From NCBI GenBank assembly GCA_963747765.1, contig CAVVGH010000001.1:1-64000 (forward strand): a stretch of 64,000 bases of DNA, given 5' to 3'. Of the stretch, positions 25,883-35,112 are shown one piece after another. Every line of letters begins with the position of its first letter. Positions within the stretch are counted from its first letter, which is position 1. This DNA comes from VRUE01 sp963747765. Its GTDB lineage: Bacteria > Actinomycetota > Thermoleophilia > Solirubrobacterales > 70-9. Under the pieces are notes generated by a model, which saw only the letters and a program-made list of their open reading frames with translations, ran no database searches and was not told where the DNA came from. The position numbers and the translations under genes were made by a program.

Positions 25883-27814
25883 ATGCAGACCTATCGCCGC
25901 CTGATGGGCTTCCTGCGCCCCTATCGACGCCAGCTATGGGGCTCGCTGGCCTTCGCCTGGGCGGCGATGGGGATGACCGTGCTGATCCCCTGGCTGATCG
26001 GCCGCGCGATCAACGCGATCGAGACCGGTGAAAAGCCCGACCTGCTCCCCCTCGCCCTGGCGATCGTCGGCGCAGGGCTCCTGCGCCTCGGGCTGACCTC
26101 CGTGCGGCGAATCGTCGCCGGCCGGGTCTCGCTGGCGGTCGAGTTCGATCTGCGCCAGCGCTTCTACGCGCACCTGCAGCGGCTGGAGCTCGGCTTCTTC
26201 GACTCCCAGCAGACCGGGCAGCTGATGTCGCGCGCGACCGTCGACCTTCAGTCGATCCGCTTCTTCCTCGGCTACGGCCTGGTCTTCATCACCCAGAACC
26301 TGCTGACGATCGCCCTCGCCAGCGTGGTGATGTTCGCGATTAAGCCCTGGCTGGCGCTGCTCGCCCTGGCGCCAGTGCCGCTCGTCGTCTACACGGCGTC
26401 CCGCTACAACCGCGTTTCGCGCCCCGCCCTGCAGGAGGTCCAGCAGCGGATCGCGGAGCTGACCGCGGAAGCCGAGGAGAACGTCTCCGGAATTCGCATC
26501 GTCAAGGCGTTCGCCCGCGAAGAGCACCAGCTGCGCCGCTTCCGACGCGCCGTGTCGCGCGTCTTCGACCAGAGCATCTACTCCACCAAGCTGCGGGCCT
26601 TCTTCTCGCCGCTGCTCGGCCTGCTTCCCCAGCTGGGAATCGCGCTGGTGCTCCTGGTCGGCGGCCGGCAGGTGATCGCCGGCAACCTCAGCCTCGGGGA
26701 CTTCACCGCCTTCTACACCTACCTGGTGATGCTGGCAGCGCCGACCCGCATGCTGGGGATGGCGATGGGGATGGCGCAGCGGGCGATCGCCTCTGGCAAC
26801 CGGCTGTTCGAGATCCTCGATCGCGAGCCGCGCATCGAGAGCCCACCGGGCGCGCCGCCCCTCCCGGCCGGGGGCGGACACGTGCAAATGCGCGGCGTGA
26901 CGCTGCGCTATGAGAGCGCCACCCCGACTCCGGGCGACGGTCTGGCGGGCACCGCCACGACTCCGGGCGACGGTCTGGCCGGCGCCGCCACGACTCCGGG
27001 CGACGGTCTGGCGGGCACCGCCACGACTCCGGGCGACGGCTCAGGAGAGGCGAGCGCGGCGACATCGCGGCACGGCGCCACGCCGCCCGCCCTCACCGAC
27101 CTAGATCTCGACGTCCGGGCGGGGCAGACGGTCGCCCTGGTCGGCCCCTCCGGGTCGGGGAAGACCAGCCTGGTGGCGCTGATCGCCCGACTCTATGACC
27201 CCAGCGAGGGCTCGGTGCTCCTCGACGGCGCCGACGTGCGCTCGGTCGACCTCGCCTCGCTGCGCACCGAGGTCGCCTTCGTCGGCGACGACAGCTTCCT
27301 GTTCAGCGCCACGATCGCCGACAACATCGCCTACGCGCGGCCCGAGGCGAGCCAGGCGGAGATCGAGGCGGCGGCGCAGCGCGCCCAGGCCGACGAGTTC
27401 ATCCGCGACCTGCCGGGCGGCTATCAGGCGGTGGTCGGCGAGCGGGGCCTGACGCTCTCCGGCGGACAGAGGCAGCGGGTCGCGATCGCCCGCGCCCTGC
27501 TCGCCGACCCGCGCGTGCTGATCCTCGACGACGCCACCTCCTCGGTGGACGCGCGCACGGAGGCCGCGATCAAGACCGGCCTGCGCGAGGCGATGGCGGG
27601 CCGCACGACCTTCATCATCGCCCACCGTCTCTCGACCGTCTCGCTCGCCGACGAGGTCGTCGTCATGGACGGCGGGCGGATCGTCGACCGCGGCACCCAC
27701 GAGGAACTGCTGGAGAGCTGCGGCTTCTACCGGGAGATCGCCGAGCACGGCCTCGCCGACACCGTCTTCCTGCAACACGACCTGGAGAAGCGAGAGGAGA
27801 TGGCAAAGCTGTGA
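25883..27814 (+). CDS. ABC exporter half-transporter, degenerate-site subunit
   Basis: 643 residues from the ATG after the minisatellite. Six transmembrane helices (type IV exporter fold) occupy ~15-310. A repetitive Thr-Pro-Gly-Asp linker (~349-386, encoded by 33 bp units) is inserted before the ATPase domain. Walker A is GPSGSGKTS (~421), the signature LSGGQRQRV (~525) and Walker B VLILDDATSSVD (~545). The catalytic glutamate is replaced by Asp, the usual sign of a non-hydrolytic site in heterodimeric exporters. The stop overlaps the next gene's start (GTGA), so the two subunits are co-translated and form one exporter in the cytoplasmic membrane. The substrate is unknown. Confidence 0.88.
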   Translation: MQTYRRLMGFLRPYRRQLWGSLAFAWAAMGMTVLIPWLIGRAINAIETGEKPDLLPLALAIVGAGLLRLGLTSVRRIVAGRVSLAVEFDLRQRFYAHLQRLELGFFDSQQTGQLMSRATVDLQSIRFFLGYGLVFITQNLLTIALASVVMFAIKPWLALLALAPVPLVVYTASRYNRVSRPALQEVQQRIAELTAEAEENVSGIRIVKAFAREEHQLRRFRRAVSRVFDQSIYSTKLRAFFSPLLGLLPQLGIALVLLVGGRQVIAGNLSLGDFTAFYTYLVMLAAPTRMLGMAMGMAQRAIASGNRLFEILDREPRIESPPGAPPLPAGGGHVQMRGVTLRYESATPTPGDGLAGTATTPGDGLAGAATTPGDGLAGTATTPGDGSGEASAATSRHGATPPALTDLDLDVRAGQTVALVGPSGSGKTSLVALIARLYDPSEGSVLLDGADVRSVDLASLRTEVAFVGDDSFLFSATIADNIAYARPEASQAEIEAAAQRAQADEFIRDLPGGYQAVVGERGLTLSGGQRQRVAIARALLADPRVLILDDATSSVDARTEAAIKTGLREAMAGRTTFIIAHRLSTVSLADEVVVMDGGRIVDRGTHEELLESCGFYREIAEHGLADTVFLQHDLEKREEMAKL

Positions 27815-29628
27815 CGGGGCTTCGCCTCCTGCTGATCTCCGTCTGGCGACTGCTGCGCGGGCACGACCAGCGAGCGCGCAAGGTGCGCTGGATGCTCGGC
27901 CTGCTGCGTCCCTACCGAGGGAAGGTCATCCTGATGCTCGTCTCGGTGCTCGTCGTCACCGGCGCGGGGCTCGCCCCCCCGTACCTGGCCGGAAGGGCGG
28001 TCGACTCGGGGATCCTGGCCGGCGACGTCTCGGCGCTCGACCTGATCGTCGTCGCCTTCATCGCGGTCGCCGTCATCTACGCGACCGCCAGCTTCCTGCA
28101 GACCTACCTCGTCGGCTGGGTGGGAACGCGCGCCCTGCAGGACCTGCGCGAGCACATCTTCGCCCACGTCCAGACGATGTCGATCGGCTTCTTCACGCGG
28201 CGCAGCCCCGGGGTGCTGATCAGCCGCATGACCAACGACATCGAGGCGCTCAACCAGCTCGTCACCGACGGCGTCGTGACGATGCTCTCCAGCACCCTGA
28301 CCCTGCTCGGCGTAATCGCGATCCTGGTCGTGCTGGACGCGCAGCTCGCCCTGGTCACATTCCTCACCTTCCCGCTGCTGGCCGCCGCCAGCATCGCCTT
28401 CCGGATCATCTCCCACGGCGCCTACCGCGCCACACGCGAGCGGATCGCCGCGGTCACCGCCTACCTCCAGGAGACGCTGAGCGGAGTTCGGGTGGTGCGC
28501 AGCTTCGGCCAGGAGCCACGCCACCGGGAGGCGATGACCGAGCTCAACGAGGCCAACCGCGAGGCGAATATGAAGACCGTCTACCTCAACGCCTCCTACT
28601 TCCCGGCCGTCGAGCTGCTCTCCGCCGTCGGCACCGCGGCGATCCTCCTCTACGGGGGGAGCCAGGCGATCGACGGGGCGATCCAGATCGGCGTGATCGT
28701 CGCCTTCGTCGGCTACCTGCAGGTCTTCTTCGACCCGATCCAACAGCTCTCCCAGCTCTACACGACCTACCAGCAGGGGATGGCGGCGCTGGACAAGATC
28801 TTCGACCTGCTCGACACCGAGCCCGACATGGTCGATGCGCCCGACGCGCTCGATCCGGGGACGCTGCGGGGGGAGATCGAGATGGACGGCGTCTGGTTCT
28901 CCTACGCCTCCCCCGCCGAGAGCGAAGGGTCGTCAGCGGAGTGGGCGCTTGAGGGCGTCGACCTGCACGTGCCCGCCGGGCAGACACTGGCGCTGGTGGG
29001 GGCCACCGGGGCGGGCAAGTCGACGCTCGCGAAGCTCGTCGCCCGCTTCTACGACCCGCAACGTGGCCGCGTCCTGGTCGACGGGCACGACCTGAAGACG
29101 GTGGGGCAGCGAGCCCTGCGGCGCCAGCTGGGGATCGTTCCCCAGGAGGGGTTCCTGTTCTCCGGCAGCGTCCGCGAGAACATTGCCTTCGGCCGCCCCG
29201 AGGCGTCGCTCGAGGAGATCGAAGCCGCCGCGACGGCGGTCGGCGCGAGCACCTTCATCGCCGCGCTGCCGGAGGGCATCGAGACCCAGGTCGGCGAGCG
29301 CGGCATCCAGCTCTCCGCCGGTCAACGCCAGCTCGTCGCCTTCGCGCGGGCGCTGCTTGCGGAGCCGCGCATCCTGATCCTCGACGAGGCGACCTCGAAC
29401 GTCGACGTGCGAACCGAGAAGACGATCGAGCGGGGGCTGGAACGCCTGCTGGCCGGGCGGACCGCGATGGTCATCGCGCATCGCCTCTCGACCATCCGCC
29501 GCGCCGGCAAGATCGTGGTGCTGGAGGGCGGTCGCATCGTCGAGACCGGCACCCACGAGGACCTGATCAAGCTTGGGGGCGCCTACTCCCGCCTCTATGG
29601 CGCGTGGCAGCAGTCCTCCGCGGCCTAG
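27811..29628 (+). CDS. ABC exporter half-transporter, catalytic-site subunit
   Basis: 605 residues. Transmembrane domain ~25-330, then the ATPase: Walker A GATGAGKST (~392), a noncanonical signature LSAGQRQLV (~504), and Walker B ILILDEATSNVD with the catalytic Glu retained (~525). Paired with the upstream subunit, this gives one normal ATP site (its Walker B with the partner's LSGGQ) and one degenerate site (partner's Asp with this LSAGQ). That arrangement is known for TM287/288- and BmrCD-type exporters. It begins at GTG, overlapping the upstream stop. Confidence 0.9.
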   Translation: MTGLRLLLISVWRLLRGHDQRARKVRWMLGLLRPYRGKVILMLVSVLVVTGAGLAPPYLAGRAVDSGILAGDVSALDLIVVAFIAVAVIYATASFLQTYLVGWVGTRALQDLREHIFAHVQTMSIGFFTRRSPGVLISRMTNDIEALNQLVTDGVVTMLSSTLTLLGVIAILVVLDAQLALVTFLTFPLLAAASIAFRIISHGAYRATRERIAAVTAYLQETLSGVRVVRSFGQEPRHREAMTELNEANREANMKTVYLNASYFPAVELLSAVGTAAILLYGGSQAIDGAIQIGVIVAFVGYLQVFFDPIQQLSQLYTTYQQGMAALDKIFDLLDTEPDMVDAPDALDPGTLRGEIEMDGVWFSYASPAESEGSSAEWALEGVDLHVPAGQTLALVGATGAGKSTLAKLVARFYDPQRGRVLVDGHDLKTVGQRALRRQLGIVPQEGFLFSGSVRENIAFGRPEASLEEIEAAATAVGASTFIAALPEGIETQVGERGIQLSAGQRQLVAFARALLAEPRILILDEATSNVDVRTEKTIERGLERLLAGRTAMVIAHRLSTIRRAGKIVVLEGGRIVETGTHEDLIKLGGAYSRLYGAWQQSSAA

Positions 29629-29788
29629 TTCAGTCGACCACCAATACGTGCTGACCGTCGCCCAGGCAGCCCCCGTCCACGATTCACCGAAACGGCGCCT
29701 CCCTCACTGATTGATTCTCGAAATTCTTCGACGAGGTATTCGAAATGGGTCTGCCCCACAACGAACATCTCGGTGATAGATGAGAGAA

Positions 29789-29850
29789 ACAGCCCTCCCC
29801 CTGTTTGCCCTCCACACCTGCAAGTAGGAGGGCAAACAGGGGGAGGCTGT
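29789..29850. repeat. TGCCCTCC-family hairpin with long outer stem
   Basis: ACAGCCCTCCCCCTGTTTGC...GCAAACAGGGGGAGGCTGT, with the AAGTA loop side shared by the other family members. It is part of a larger composite intergenic repeat that continues to the palindrome at 29919-29981. It lies after the ABC exporter operon. Confidence 0.7.
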
Positions 29851-29918
29851 GTAGGGCCCAGGCGGTCAGGGGCTACGGGCGTCGTTCCGCGAGATGTGGC
29901 CCGAGGGAGGCGGACACG

Positions 29919-29981
29919 AACTCCGTTCGCTGTTTGTGTCGCTGACCGGTTGAGGTCAAGGTACAAATGACGAACGGAGCG
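29919..29981. repeat. GTTCG/CGAAC palindrome copy
   Basis: ACTCCGTTCGCTGTTTGTGT...ACAAATGACGAACGGAGCGG: an imperfect palindrome of the same family as 36418, 44815, 50199, 55456, 59461 and 59531. It lies just beyond the 3' end of the lipoprotein gene. Confidence 0.7.
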
Positions 29982-30011
29982 GCTGAAGCGAGGCGGTTCC
30001 GCAGAGGTCGG

Positions 30012-30722
30012 TTAGCCGGGGCCGATGCCGCCGGAGCTGCCGCCGCCGGACCCTTCGCTGCCGCCTTCGGTTCCACCGCCGGCGCCGCCGCCCGCTGCTG
30101 CACCGCCGCCTTCTTCCGCAGTCCCTGCGCCGCCCGTTTCCGGGGCCGCTTCGGCTTCTTCGGGCGCGGCTTCTTCTTCGCCGGCTTCAGACGATTCTTC
30201 GGAGGCTTCTTCGGACCCGGACCCGCCCACCGGCGCGCTCGGCCCTTCCCCGCAGGACTTGAACCCGTAGGCCTGAGCGGCCGCCTCGAAGGAGGCAAGG
30301 GCCGAAGCCGAGGCCGATTCCGCCGTTGCCAGAGCGCCTTCTTCGCCGCGCTCGGCGGCGAGCTTGACGTCTGCTTCGGACTGGGCGAGTTCTTCGCCGG
30401 CGGCGATGAAGTCGCCGTAGCCGGCGCTGTCTTCGGGGTTCCCGAGGGCCTTCAGCCTGTCCACCATGCCGCCGTAGAGATCGGCCCGCTGGGCGATCTG
30501 GCCAGCGGCATCGCTGCTGGTCGAGGAGACCGTGCCGACCGCCGCATTCACCTCTGCGCAGATCGCGTCGCCCTGGGAGATCAGCTCTTCCTTACTGAGC
30601 GGCGACGTCGTTTCGGTGGTCGTCGCGACCGGTGTCGAGGAGCCCGACCCGCCCCCGCCACAACCGGCAATTGCGATGGCCAGGAGCGGCAATGCGGCAA
30701 ACGCGCTTCGTCGAATCCCCAT
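30012..30722 (-). CDS. Secreted lipoprotein with low-complexity acidic/Gly tail
   Basis: 236 residues with a lipobox LAIAIAGC (Cys ~21), so the mature protein should be lipid-anchored on the outer face of the membrane. Residues ~45-155 form a helical domain (ELISQGDAICAEVNAAVG; ADLYGGMVDRLKALGNP) common in actinobacterial lipoproteins of unknown function. The C-terminal ~80 residues are Glu/Ala then Gly-rich, low complexity. It is on the opposite strand to the upstream ABC operon. The tRNA-Gln gene lies 50 bp upstream. Confidence 0.75.
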   Translation of the reverse strand: MGIRRSAFAALPLLAIAIAGCGGGGSGSSTPVATTTETTSPLSKEELISQGDAICAEVNAAVGTVSSTSSDAAGQIAQRADLYGGMVDRLKALGNPEDSAGYGDFIAAGEELAQSEADVKLAAERGEEGALATAESASASALASFEAAAQAYGFKSCGEGPSAPVGGSGSEEASEESSEAGEEEAAPEEAEAAPETGGAGTAEEGGGAAAGGGAGGGTEGGSEGSGGGSSGGIGPG

Positions 30723-30771
30723 GCGACGGCGAAGGTAGCAGAGCAGCGAGACGGCCAGGCATAGTCGAAAG

Positions 30772-30842
30772 CTGCGGCCCAGGGACTCGAACCCCGACTA
30801 CCTCGTCCAGAGCGAGGCGTGCTGCCATTACACCAGGCCGCA
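30772..30842 (-). tRNA. tRNA-Gln (anticodon CUG)
   Basis: A complete cloverleaf on the minus strand: acceptor TGCGGCC/GGCCGCA, anticodon stem CCTCG/CGAGG with loop CTCTGGA giving anticodon CTG, and TpsiC arm GGGTTCGAGTCCC with paired ends. The U at position 1 and the overall layout fit bacterial glutamine tRNAs. The 3' CCA is not encoded. Confidence 0.92.
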
Positions 30843-30927
30843 AAGGCAGGAAATCGGAGGATACCGTCGTCGGCCAGAAACCGACGATGCTTGAGCCCCG
30901 GCGGTGCGAGGTCACCGGGGACAGGCG

Positions 30928-31050
30928 TCAGAACGTGGCTGCGTGCGCGGTTGCGGTGGCAAGCACCGCGACGCCCACCGCCACCAGCATCAGGAAGAGG
31001 GCTACCGCGGCCGGTCTCTCGGCCGGGCCGCCGCGTCGTCGAGACGACAT
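30928..31050 (-). CDS. Small 40-residue membrane or secreted peptide
   Basis: ATG at 31050 with an excellent ribosome binding site (AAGGAGA, 8 bases upstream). The peptide has a basic N-region (MSSRRRGGPAERP) and one hydrophobic helix (AAVALFLMLVAVGVAVLATA). It could be a single-span membrane peptide or a short secreted one. No homologue comes to mind. Confidence 0.5.
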   Translation of the reverse strand: MSSRRRGGPAERPAAVALFLMLVAVGVAVLATATAHAATF

Positions 31051-31593
31051 TACGGGTCTCCTTGGTCTACGCGGCCGGCGGGCCGCGCCGGACTGGCTCG
31101 CCCCCGAAACGCTCGTCTCGCAAATCTCGACACCCCCCAGCCACGCCACCTCACAGCGTGACCCGCTACCTGCCGACCGGCAGTTAGCCCACCCACCCTT
31201 TGACATCTGCCCGCGGTCCCCGCTCCCAACGAACGAGGACGGACGATTTGGGGTGTCAGATCTGCGAGAGCCATTGGGTGCCGGCGACTCGGCCATGCGC
31301 GGGGCCGGCGACCCGGAATCGTGTGGGATACGCAAAGCCATTGCGCTCCATTAAGCAACGAGGACGAGAAGTTCGCCCCCTCGGCTGGGCTATCGACCAC
31401 GCTGGCCCCTGCGACGGCGACCGTCTTTGCTGAACAGCCAGGGCGCATACCGCCGAACCTGGTCTTCGCAGCAGTGGCGGCAACAGCACTCCGGGATCAG
31501 CAGCCCGGTGTGCTTGCAGCGCATCTGTTGAGTCAGCCGTGCCACATCCGCAAGACGCCGCACCGGCCGATTTCGACCCCTCCGGTCAGCTGC
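31051..31593. other. Unassigned intergenic stretch
   Basis: About 540 bp without a recognisable gene. Open frames exist on both strands but none has a family signature, signal peptide or good ribosome binding site. No strong hairpin or RNA gene was seen. Confidence 0.4.
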
Positions 31594-32304
31594 TCAGCCG
31601 ACTGATCCAGTTCCGTCGAACTTGTAGCCGACGCCGCGTACGGTGAGGATCAGCTCGGGATTCTGCGGGTCGCGCTCGACCTTCTGGCGAAGGTTGGAGA
31701 TGTGGACGTCGCAGGCCCGCTCGTCGCCGTCGAACTCGGTCTGCCAGAGCTCCTCCATGATCTGACGGCGGCCGAAGACCTCGCCCGGGCGCCCCACCAT
31801 GAGGCGCAGCAGCTGGAACTCCGAGCGGGTGAGGTTGACCGGCTCGCCGTGCACGGTGGCAACGTGGCGAACGAGGTCGATGGCGACGGAGCCGGCTTCG
31901 ATCTTCACCGCCTGGGCGAGCGGCGAACGGTCCAGTTCGCGCCGGCGCAGCTGGGCGCGAACCCGGCCCAGCAGCTCCCGCACCGAGAACGGCTTCGTGA
32001 CGTAGTCGTCGGCGCCGACCTCCAGCCCGACGACCTTGTCGACCTCGGCGTCCTTGGCGGTCAGCACGATGATCGGCACCGCGCTGCGGGCGCGGACCTC
32101 GCGGCAGAGGTCGAGGCCGCTGGGCCCGGGCATCATGATGTCGAGGATCAGCAGGTCGTAGGGGATTCCGTCGCTGAGCTTCTCGGCCGCCTCGTCGCCG
32201 TCGGCCGCAGCGGTCACCTCGAAGCCCTCCTGAGCGAGCGCATAGCCAACCGAATCGCGAACCGACGGCTCGTCGTCGGCGATCAGGATGCGTCCGCTGC
32301 TCAT
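31594..32304 (-). CDS. OmpR-family response regulator
   Basis: 236 residues from ATG 32304, spaced correctly from GGAGGGAGAG; a longer frame to 32322 would overlap the kinase. The receiver domain shows the acidic pair (ADDEPS), phospho-acceptor Asp in LLILDIMMPGPSG (~50), a Thr in IVLTAKDAE and a Lys in DDYVTKPFS (~102). The C-terminal winged helix has NLTRSEFQLLRLM and a DNA-binding loop ending VRGVGYKF. It forms an operon with the histidine kinase just upstream (stop 10 bp before this start). It should regulate transcription in response to that sensor. Confidence 0.93.
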   Translation of the reverse strand: MSSGRILIADDEPSVRDSVGYALAQEGFEVTAAADGDEAAEKLSDGIPYDLLILDIMMPGPSGLDLCREVRARSAVPIIVLTAKDAEVDKVVGLEVGADDYVTKPFSVRELLGRVRAQLRRRELDRSPLAQAVKIEAGSVAIDLVRHVATVHGEPVNLTRSEFQLLRLMVGRPGEVFGRRQIMEELWQTEFDGDERACDVHISNLRQKVERDPQNPELILTVRGVGYKFDGTGSVG

Positions 32305-32314
32305 CTCTCCCTCC

Positions 32315-33616
32315 TCATGCAACCGGGGTTGGGCTGGGCTCGGCGATGGAGAGGCGGACCCAGAAGGTGCTGCCCCGCCCCTCGACCGAGTGGGCGCCGA
32401 TCTCGCCGCCCATCACGTCCACCATACGCCGGGCGATTGCCAGGCCGAGGCCGAAACCCTCCTGCTTGCGCGACTCCGTGCGGCGGTAGAAGCGCTCGAA
32501 GACGCGCTCGATCTCCGCCTCGGGAATTCCAGACCCCGTGTCGATCACCTCCAGAACCACCTCCGATTTGCCATCTCGACGGCCGCGAACGGTAACGCTG
32601 CCGGGGGCCAGCGTGTGCTTGAAGGCGTTCGTCAACAACCCGACGAGGACCTGACGAAGCAGGGTTGGGTCGCCCTTCGCGGTCAGGTCGGGCTCCACCT
32701 CAACGGTCAACTCGATGTTCGGCGGCGCCTCGACCGCCTGGACGACGTCTCGAACCGCGATCGGGACGTCAACGACCTCCACCTCTCCGCTGCCCACCGA
32801 CTCGACCCGCGCCAGGGTGAGAAGCGCCCGGGTGAGCCGGTTCATCCGCTCGGCGTCCTCGGCGAGGCGACCGAGGAAGTGTTCGAGCGCTTGCGGGTCG
32901 TCCTTGGCCCCCTCCTGCAGCACCTCGATCGCGCTGGAGATGCCGGCGAGCGGGTTGCGCAACTCGTGCGCCGCGTTGGAGATGAAGTCGGCCTCGGCCA
33001 GCTCGCGACGCATCTCCTCGGTGCGGTCGCGCGCGACGGCCAGCACGGCGTGCTCGTTCGGCAGCGAGCGCGCCGTCATCGCGTACGCGCGATCGCCGAT
33101 CCGCAGCGCGGGATGCGCCGCGAAGCCGAGGTCGGCGGCGCGCTTGAGGTGCGGCAGAAGCGGCTCCACGGGAAGGCCGGTCGGATCGAGCAGCTTGGCG
33201 GCGGCGCGATTGGAGAAGCGCAGCGCTCCGTCCTGGTCGACGACGATCACCGCATCGGTCAGGCCGTCGAAGATCGCCTCCAGCTTGTTGCGGTCGGCGG
33301 TCAGCACACCGAAGCTCTCCTTCAGCGAGGCGCGCATCGAGTCCAGGGCGCGCGCCAGGTCGCCGATCTCATCCCGGCCGCCGCTCTCCAGCCGCGTGTC
33401 GAAGGCACCGGCTGCCAGTTCCCCGGCGGCGCGCGAGAGGCGCGTCACCCGGTGGGAGATCCCAACCGCGATCAGGAAGCCGACCACCACGCCGAGCGCG
33501 ATCGCGCCGAGCACCGCTCGGGGGCGATCGCCAAACAGGTAGACGACGCTGGCGGTGACCAGGGTCACGGCGGCGAAGGCGCCGACCAGCCAGAGGCGAA
33601 TCCCGATCCGCCTCAT
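32315..33616 (-). CDS. Sensor histidine kinase (HAMP-PAS-HisKA-HATPase)
   Basis: 433 residues from ATG 33616; the frame extends to 33730 but only with Ala/Arg-rich sequence. Two N-terminal membrane helices (LWLVGAFAAVTLVTASVVYL; AVLGAIALGVVVGFLIAVGI) with almost no extracytoplasmic loop are followed by HAMP (GGRDEIGDLARALDSM). Next is a PAS-like domain (IFDGLTDAVIVVDQDGALRF), then the phospho-acceptor His in FISNAAHELRNPLAG, then ATPase N, G1 (DTGSGIPEAE) and G2 (GFGLGLAIARRM) boxes. The lack of a periplasmic domain suggests sensing within the membrane or through PAS. The layout resembles PhoR-type kinases, but the signal is unknown. Confidence 0.92.
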   Translation of the reverse strand: MRRIGIRLWLVGAFAAVTLVTASVVYLFGDRPRAVLGAIALGVVVGFLIAVGISHRVTRLSRAAGELAAGAFDTRLESGGRDEIGDLARALDSMRASLKESFGVLTADRNKLEAIFDGLTDAVIVVDQDGALRFSNRAAAKLLDPTGLPVEPLLPHLKRAADLGFAAHPALRIGDRAYAMTARSLPNEHAVLAVARDRTEEMRRELAEADFISNAAHELRNPLAGISSAIEVLQEGAKDDPQALEHFLGRLAEDAERMNRLTRALLTLARVESVGSGEVEVVDVPIAVRDVVQAVEAPPNIELTVEVEPDLTAKGDPTLLRQVLVGLLTNAFKHTLAPGSVTVRGRRDGKSEVVLEVIDTGSGIPEAEIERVFERFYRRTESRKQEGFGLGLAIARRMVDVMGGEIGAHSVEGRGSTFWVRLSIAEPSPTPVA

Positions 33617-33831
33617 CGCGACCCCAGCCAGCCGCGCGGAGGGACGCGCCGCCCGTCCCGCGCCGGCGCGCAGGCACGCTGCATGCGCGCCGGCGAAGAG
33701 GCAATCCCATTCATGAACGTTTACTAACACAAAAGCGATCTCCGCTCCAGATCCACGCCGCTGCCGACTTTTGCCTTGCTATCGCATGGTGGAAGTCGGA
33801 CGCGCCGGTCCGCCATGGGAGAATCAGCCCC

Positions 33832-34653
33832 GTGGGGACGCTGGTCTTCATCCCGGCCTGGAACGAGGAGGCGTCGATCGGCGCCGTAATCGAGGGCGTG
33901 CACGAGCGCCTTCCCGATGCCGACGTTCTGGTCGTCGACGACGGCTCGGTGGACGCCACCGCGTCCCGCGCGCGCGACGCGGGGGCGCTCGTCGCGTCCC
34001 TGCCCTTCAACCAAGGCCTCGGAGCGGCGCTGCAGACCGGCTATCTCTACGCGCTTCGCGAGGGCTATGAGTTCTGCGCGCACCTCGACGCCGACGGACA
34101 GCACCCCCCGGCGGAGGTGGCCCGGCTGCTGGAGGAGATCCACGCCGATCGGGCCGACCTGGTGATCGGCTCGCGCTATCGCGACCCCACCGTGGCGGCG
34201 AGCAACGACTACAAGCCGACCTTCTCGCGGCGAATTGGGACGAGCGTCTTTCGCTTCTTCCTCACCCTCGCGACGCGGCAGCGCTTCACCGACACGACCA
34301 GCGGCATGCGGGCCGCGAACCGCCGGGTGATGAAGCTGTTCAGCGAGAACTACTCGCCGGACTTCGCCGAGATCGAGTCCCTGCAACTCGCCGTGCGCCA
34401 GGGCCTGCGGGTCGAGGAGGTGCCGGTTCGAATGCTGGAGCGGGTCGGCGGGTCCTCCTTCCTGACCCCCCTTCGCTCCGCCTTCTTCATCTTCAAGGGC
34501 CTGATCGTGCTGCTGGTCGGCCAGTTCCGGCCGACGCGCAAAGAAGCCGCGCCCGAGGAGACGGGCGAGCAGGCGGAGGGGACGGGCGAGCAGGCGGAGG
34601 GGACGGCGATCAAGGCGGCTGTGCCCGATGCTCAGGGGCGTGGATCGCGATGA
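33832..34653 (+). CDS. Family 2 glycosyltransferase (polyprenyl-phosphate sugar transferase type)
   Basis: GTG start, 273 residues. The GT-A fold is clear: FIPAWNEEASIG, VLVVDDGSVDATA (donor-binding DDGS) and HLDADGQHPP (metal-binding DAD), then VIGSRYRDP and a TTSGMRAANRRVM acceptor region. It resembles dolichyl-phosphate-mannose-synthase-like enzymes acting at the membrane. The C-terminus carries a short repeat (TGEQAEG, encoded by 21 bp units). Its stop overlaps the start of the DUF2304 gene (ATGA). This pairing is common for lipid-linked sugar synthesis. Confidence 0.88.
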   Translation: MGTLVFIPAWNEEASIGAVIEGVHERLPDADVLVVDDGSVDATASRARDAGALVASLPFNQGLGAALQTGYLYALREGYEFCAHLDADGQHPPAEVARLLEEIHADRADLVIGSRYRDPTVAASNDYKPTFSRRIGTSVFRFFLTLATRQRFTDTTSGMRAANRRVMKLFSENYSPDFAEIESLQLAVRQGLRVEEVPVRMLERVGGSSFLTPLRSAFFIFKGLIVLLVGQFRPTRKEAAPEETGEQAEGTGEQAEGTAIKAAVPDAQGRGSR

Positions 34654-35102
34654 GCGCAGGCGCCGTCGCGGCACAGAACCCCACCGTCCACCTGACCTCG
34701 CAGACGCGGATTCTGGCGGCGATCCTCGCAATCGCCTTCATGGTCATGATCCTCGACCTGATCCGCCGTGGGCGCCTGCAGGAGCGCTACAGCGTCGTCT
34801 GGTTCATCGCCGGGGTGGGGATGCTGGCGGGGGCGGCCTTCCCCGGCCTGCTCGAAATCGCCGCCAAGCTGATGGGCGTCCGGGACACCAACGTGGCGCT
34901 CTTCTCGATCATCCTTTTGCTGCTGCTGGCCCTGGCACTCAACTTCAGTGTGATCATGTCGCGCCAGGCAGGGCAGATCACGCGGCTCGCGCAGGAGCGG
35001 GCGTTGGAGAAGGCGCGCGAGGACGAGAGGCTGCGGGCCGGCAACGGGGGGCGCAGCGCGGCCGGCGAGAGCTCCCATCCTCCGCCGCGCGACCTCCGCT
35101 GA
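34650..35102 (+). CDS. DUF2304 membrane protein
   Basis: 150 residues with three transmembrane helices (ILAAILAIAFMVMILDLI; SVVWFIAGVGMLAGAAFPG; VALFSIILLLLLALALNFSV). The conserved RRGRLQERYSVVWF stretch between the first two is typical of DUF2304. A cytoplasmic coiled-coil-like tail follows (LAQERALEKAREDE). It is translationally coupled to the GT2 enzyme, so it is probably its membrane partner or flippase-like helper (inference). Confidence 0.85.
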   Translation: MSAGAVAAQNPTVHLTSQTRILAAILAIAFMVMILDLIRRGRLQERYSVVWFIAGVGMLAGAAFPGLLEIAAKLMGVRDTNVALFSIILLLLLALALNFSVIMSRQAGQITRLAQERALEKAREDERLRAGNGGRSAAGESSHPPPRDLR

Positions 35103-35112
35103 CAGGCCCAGC

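Noticed and set aside
30928..31448. Longer minus-strand frames over the small peptide gene
   Set aside because: No ribosome binding site or family motif; only the 40-residue ORF has both a good site and a hydrophobic helix.
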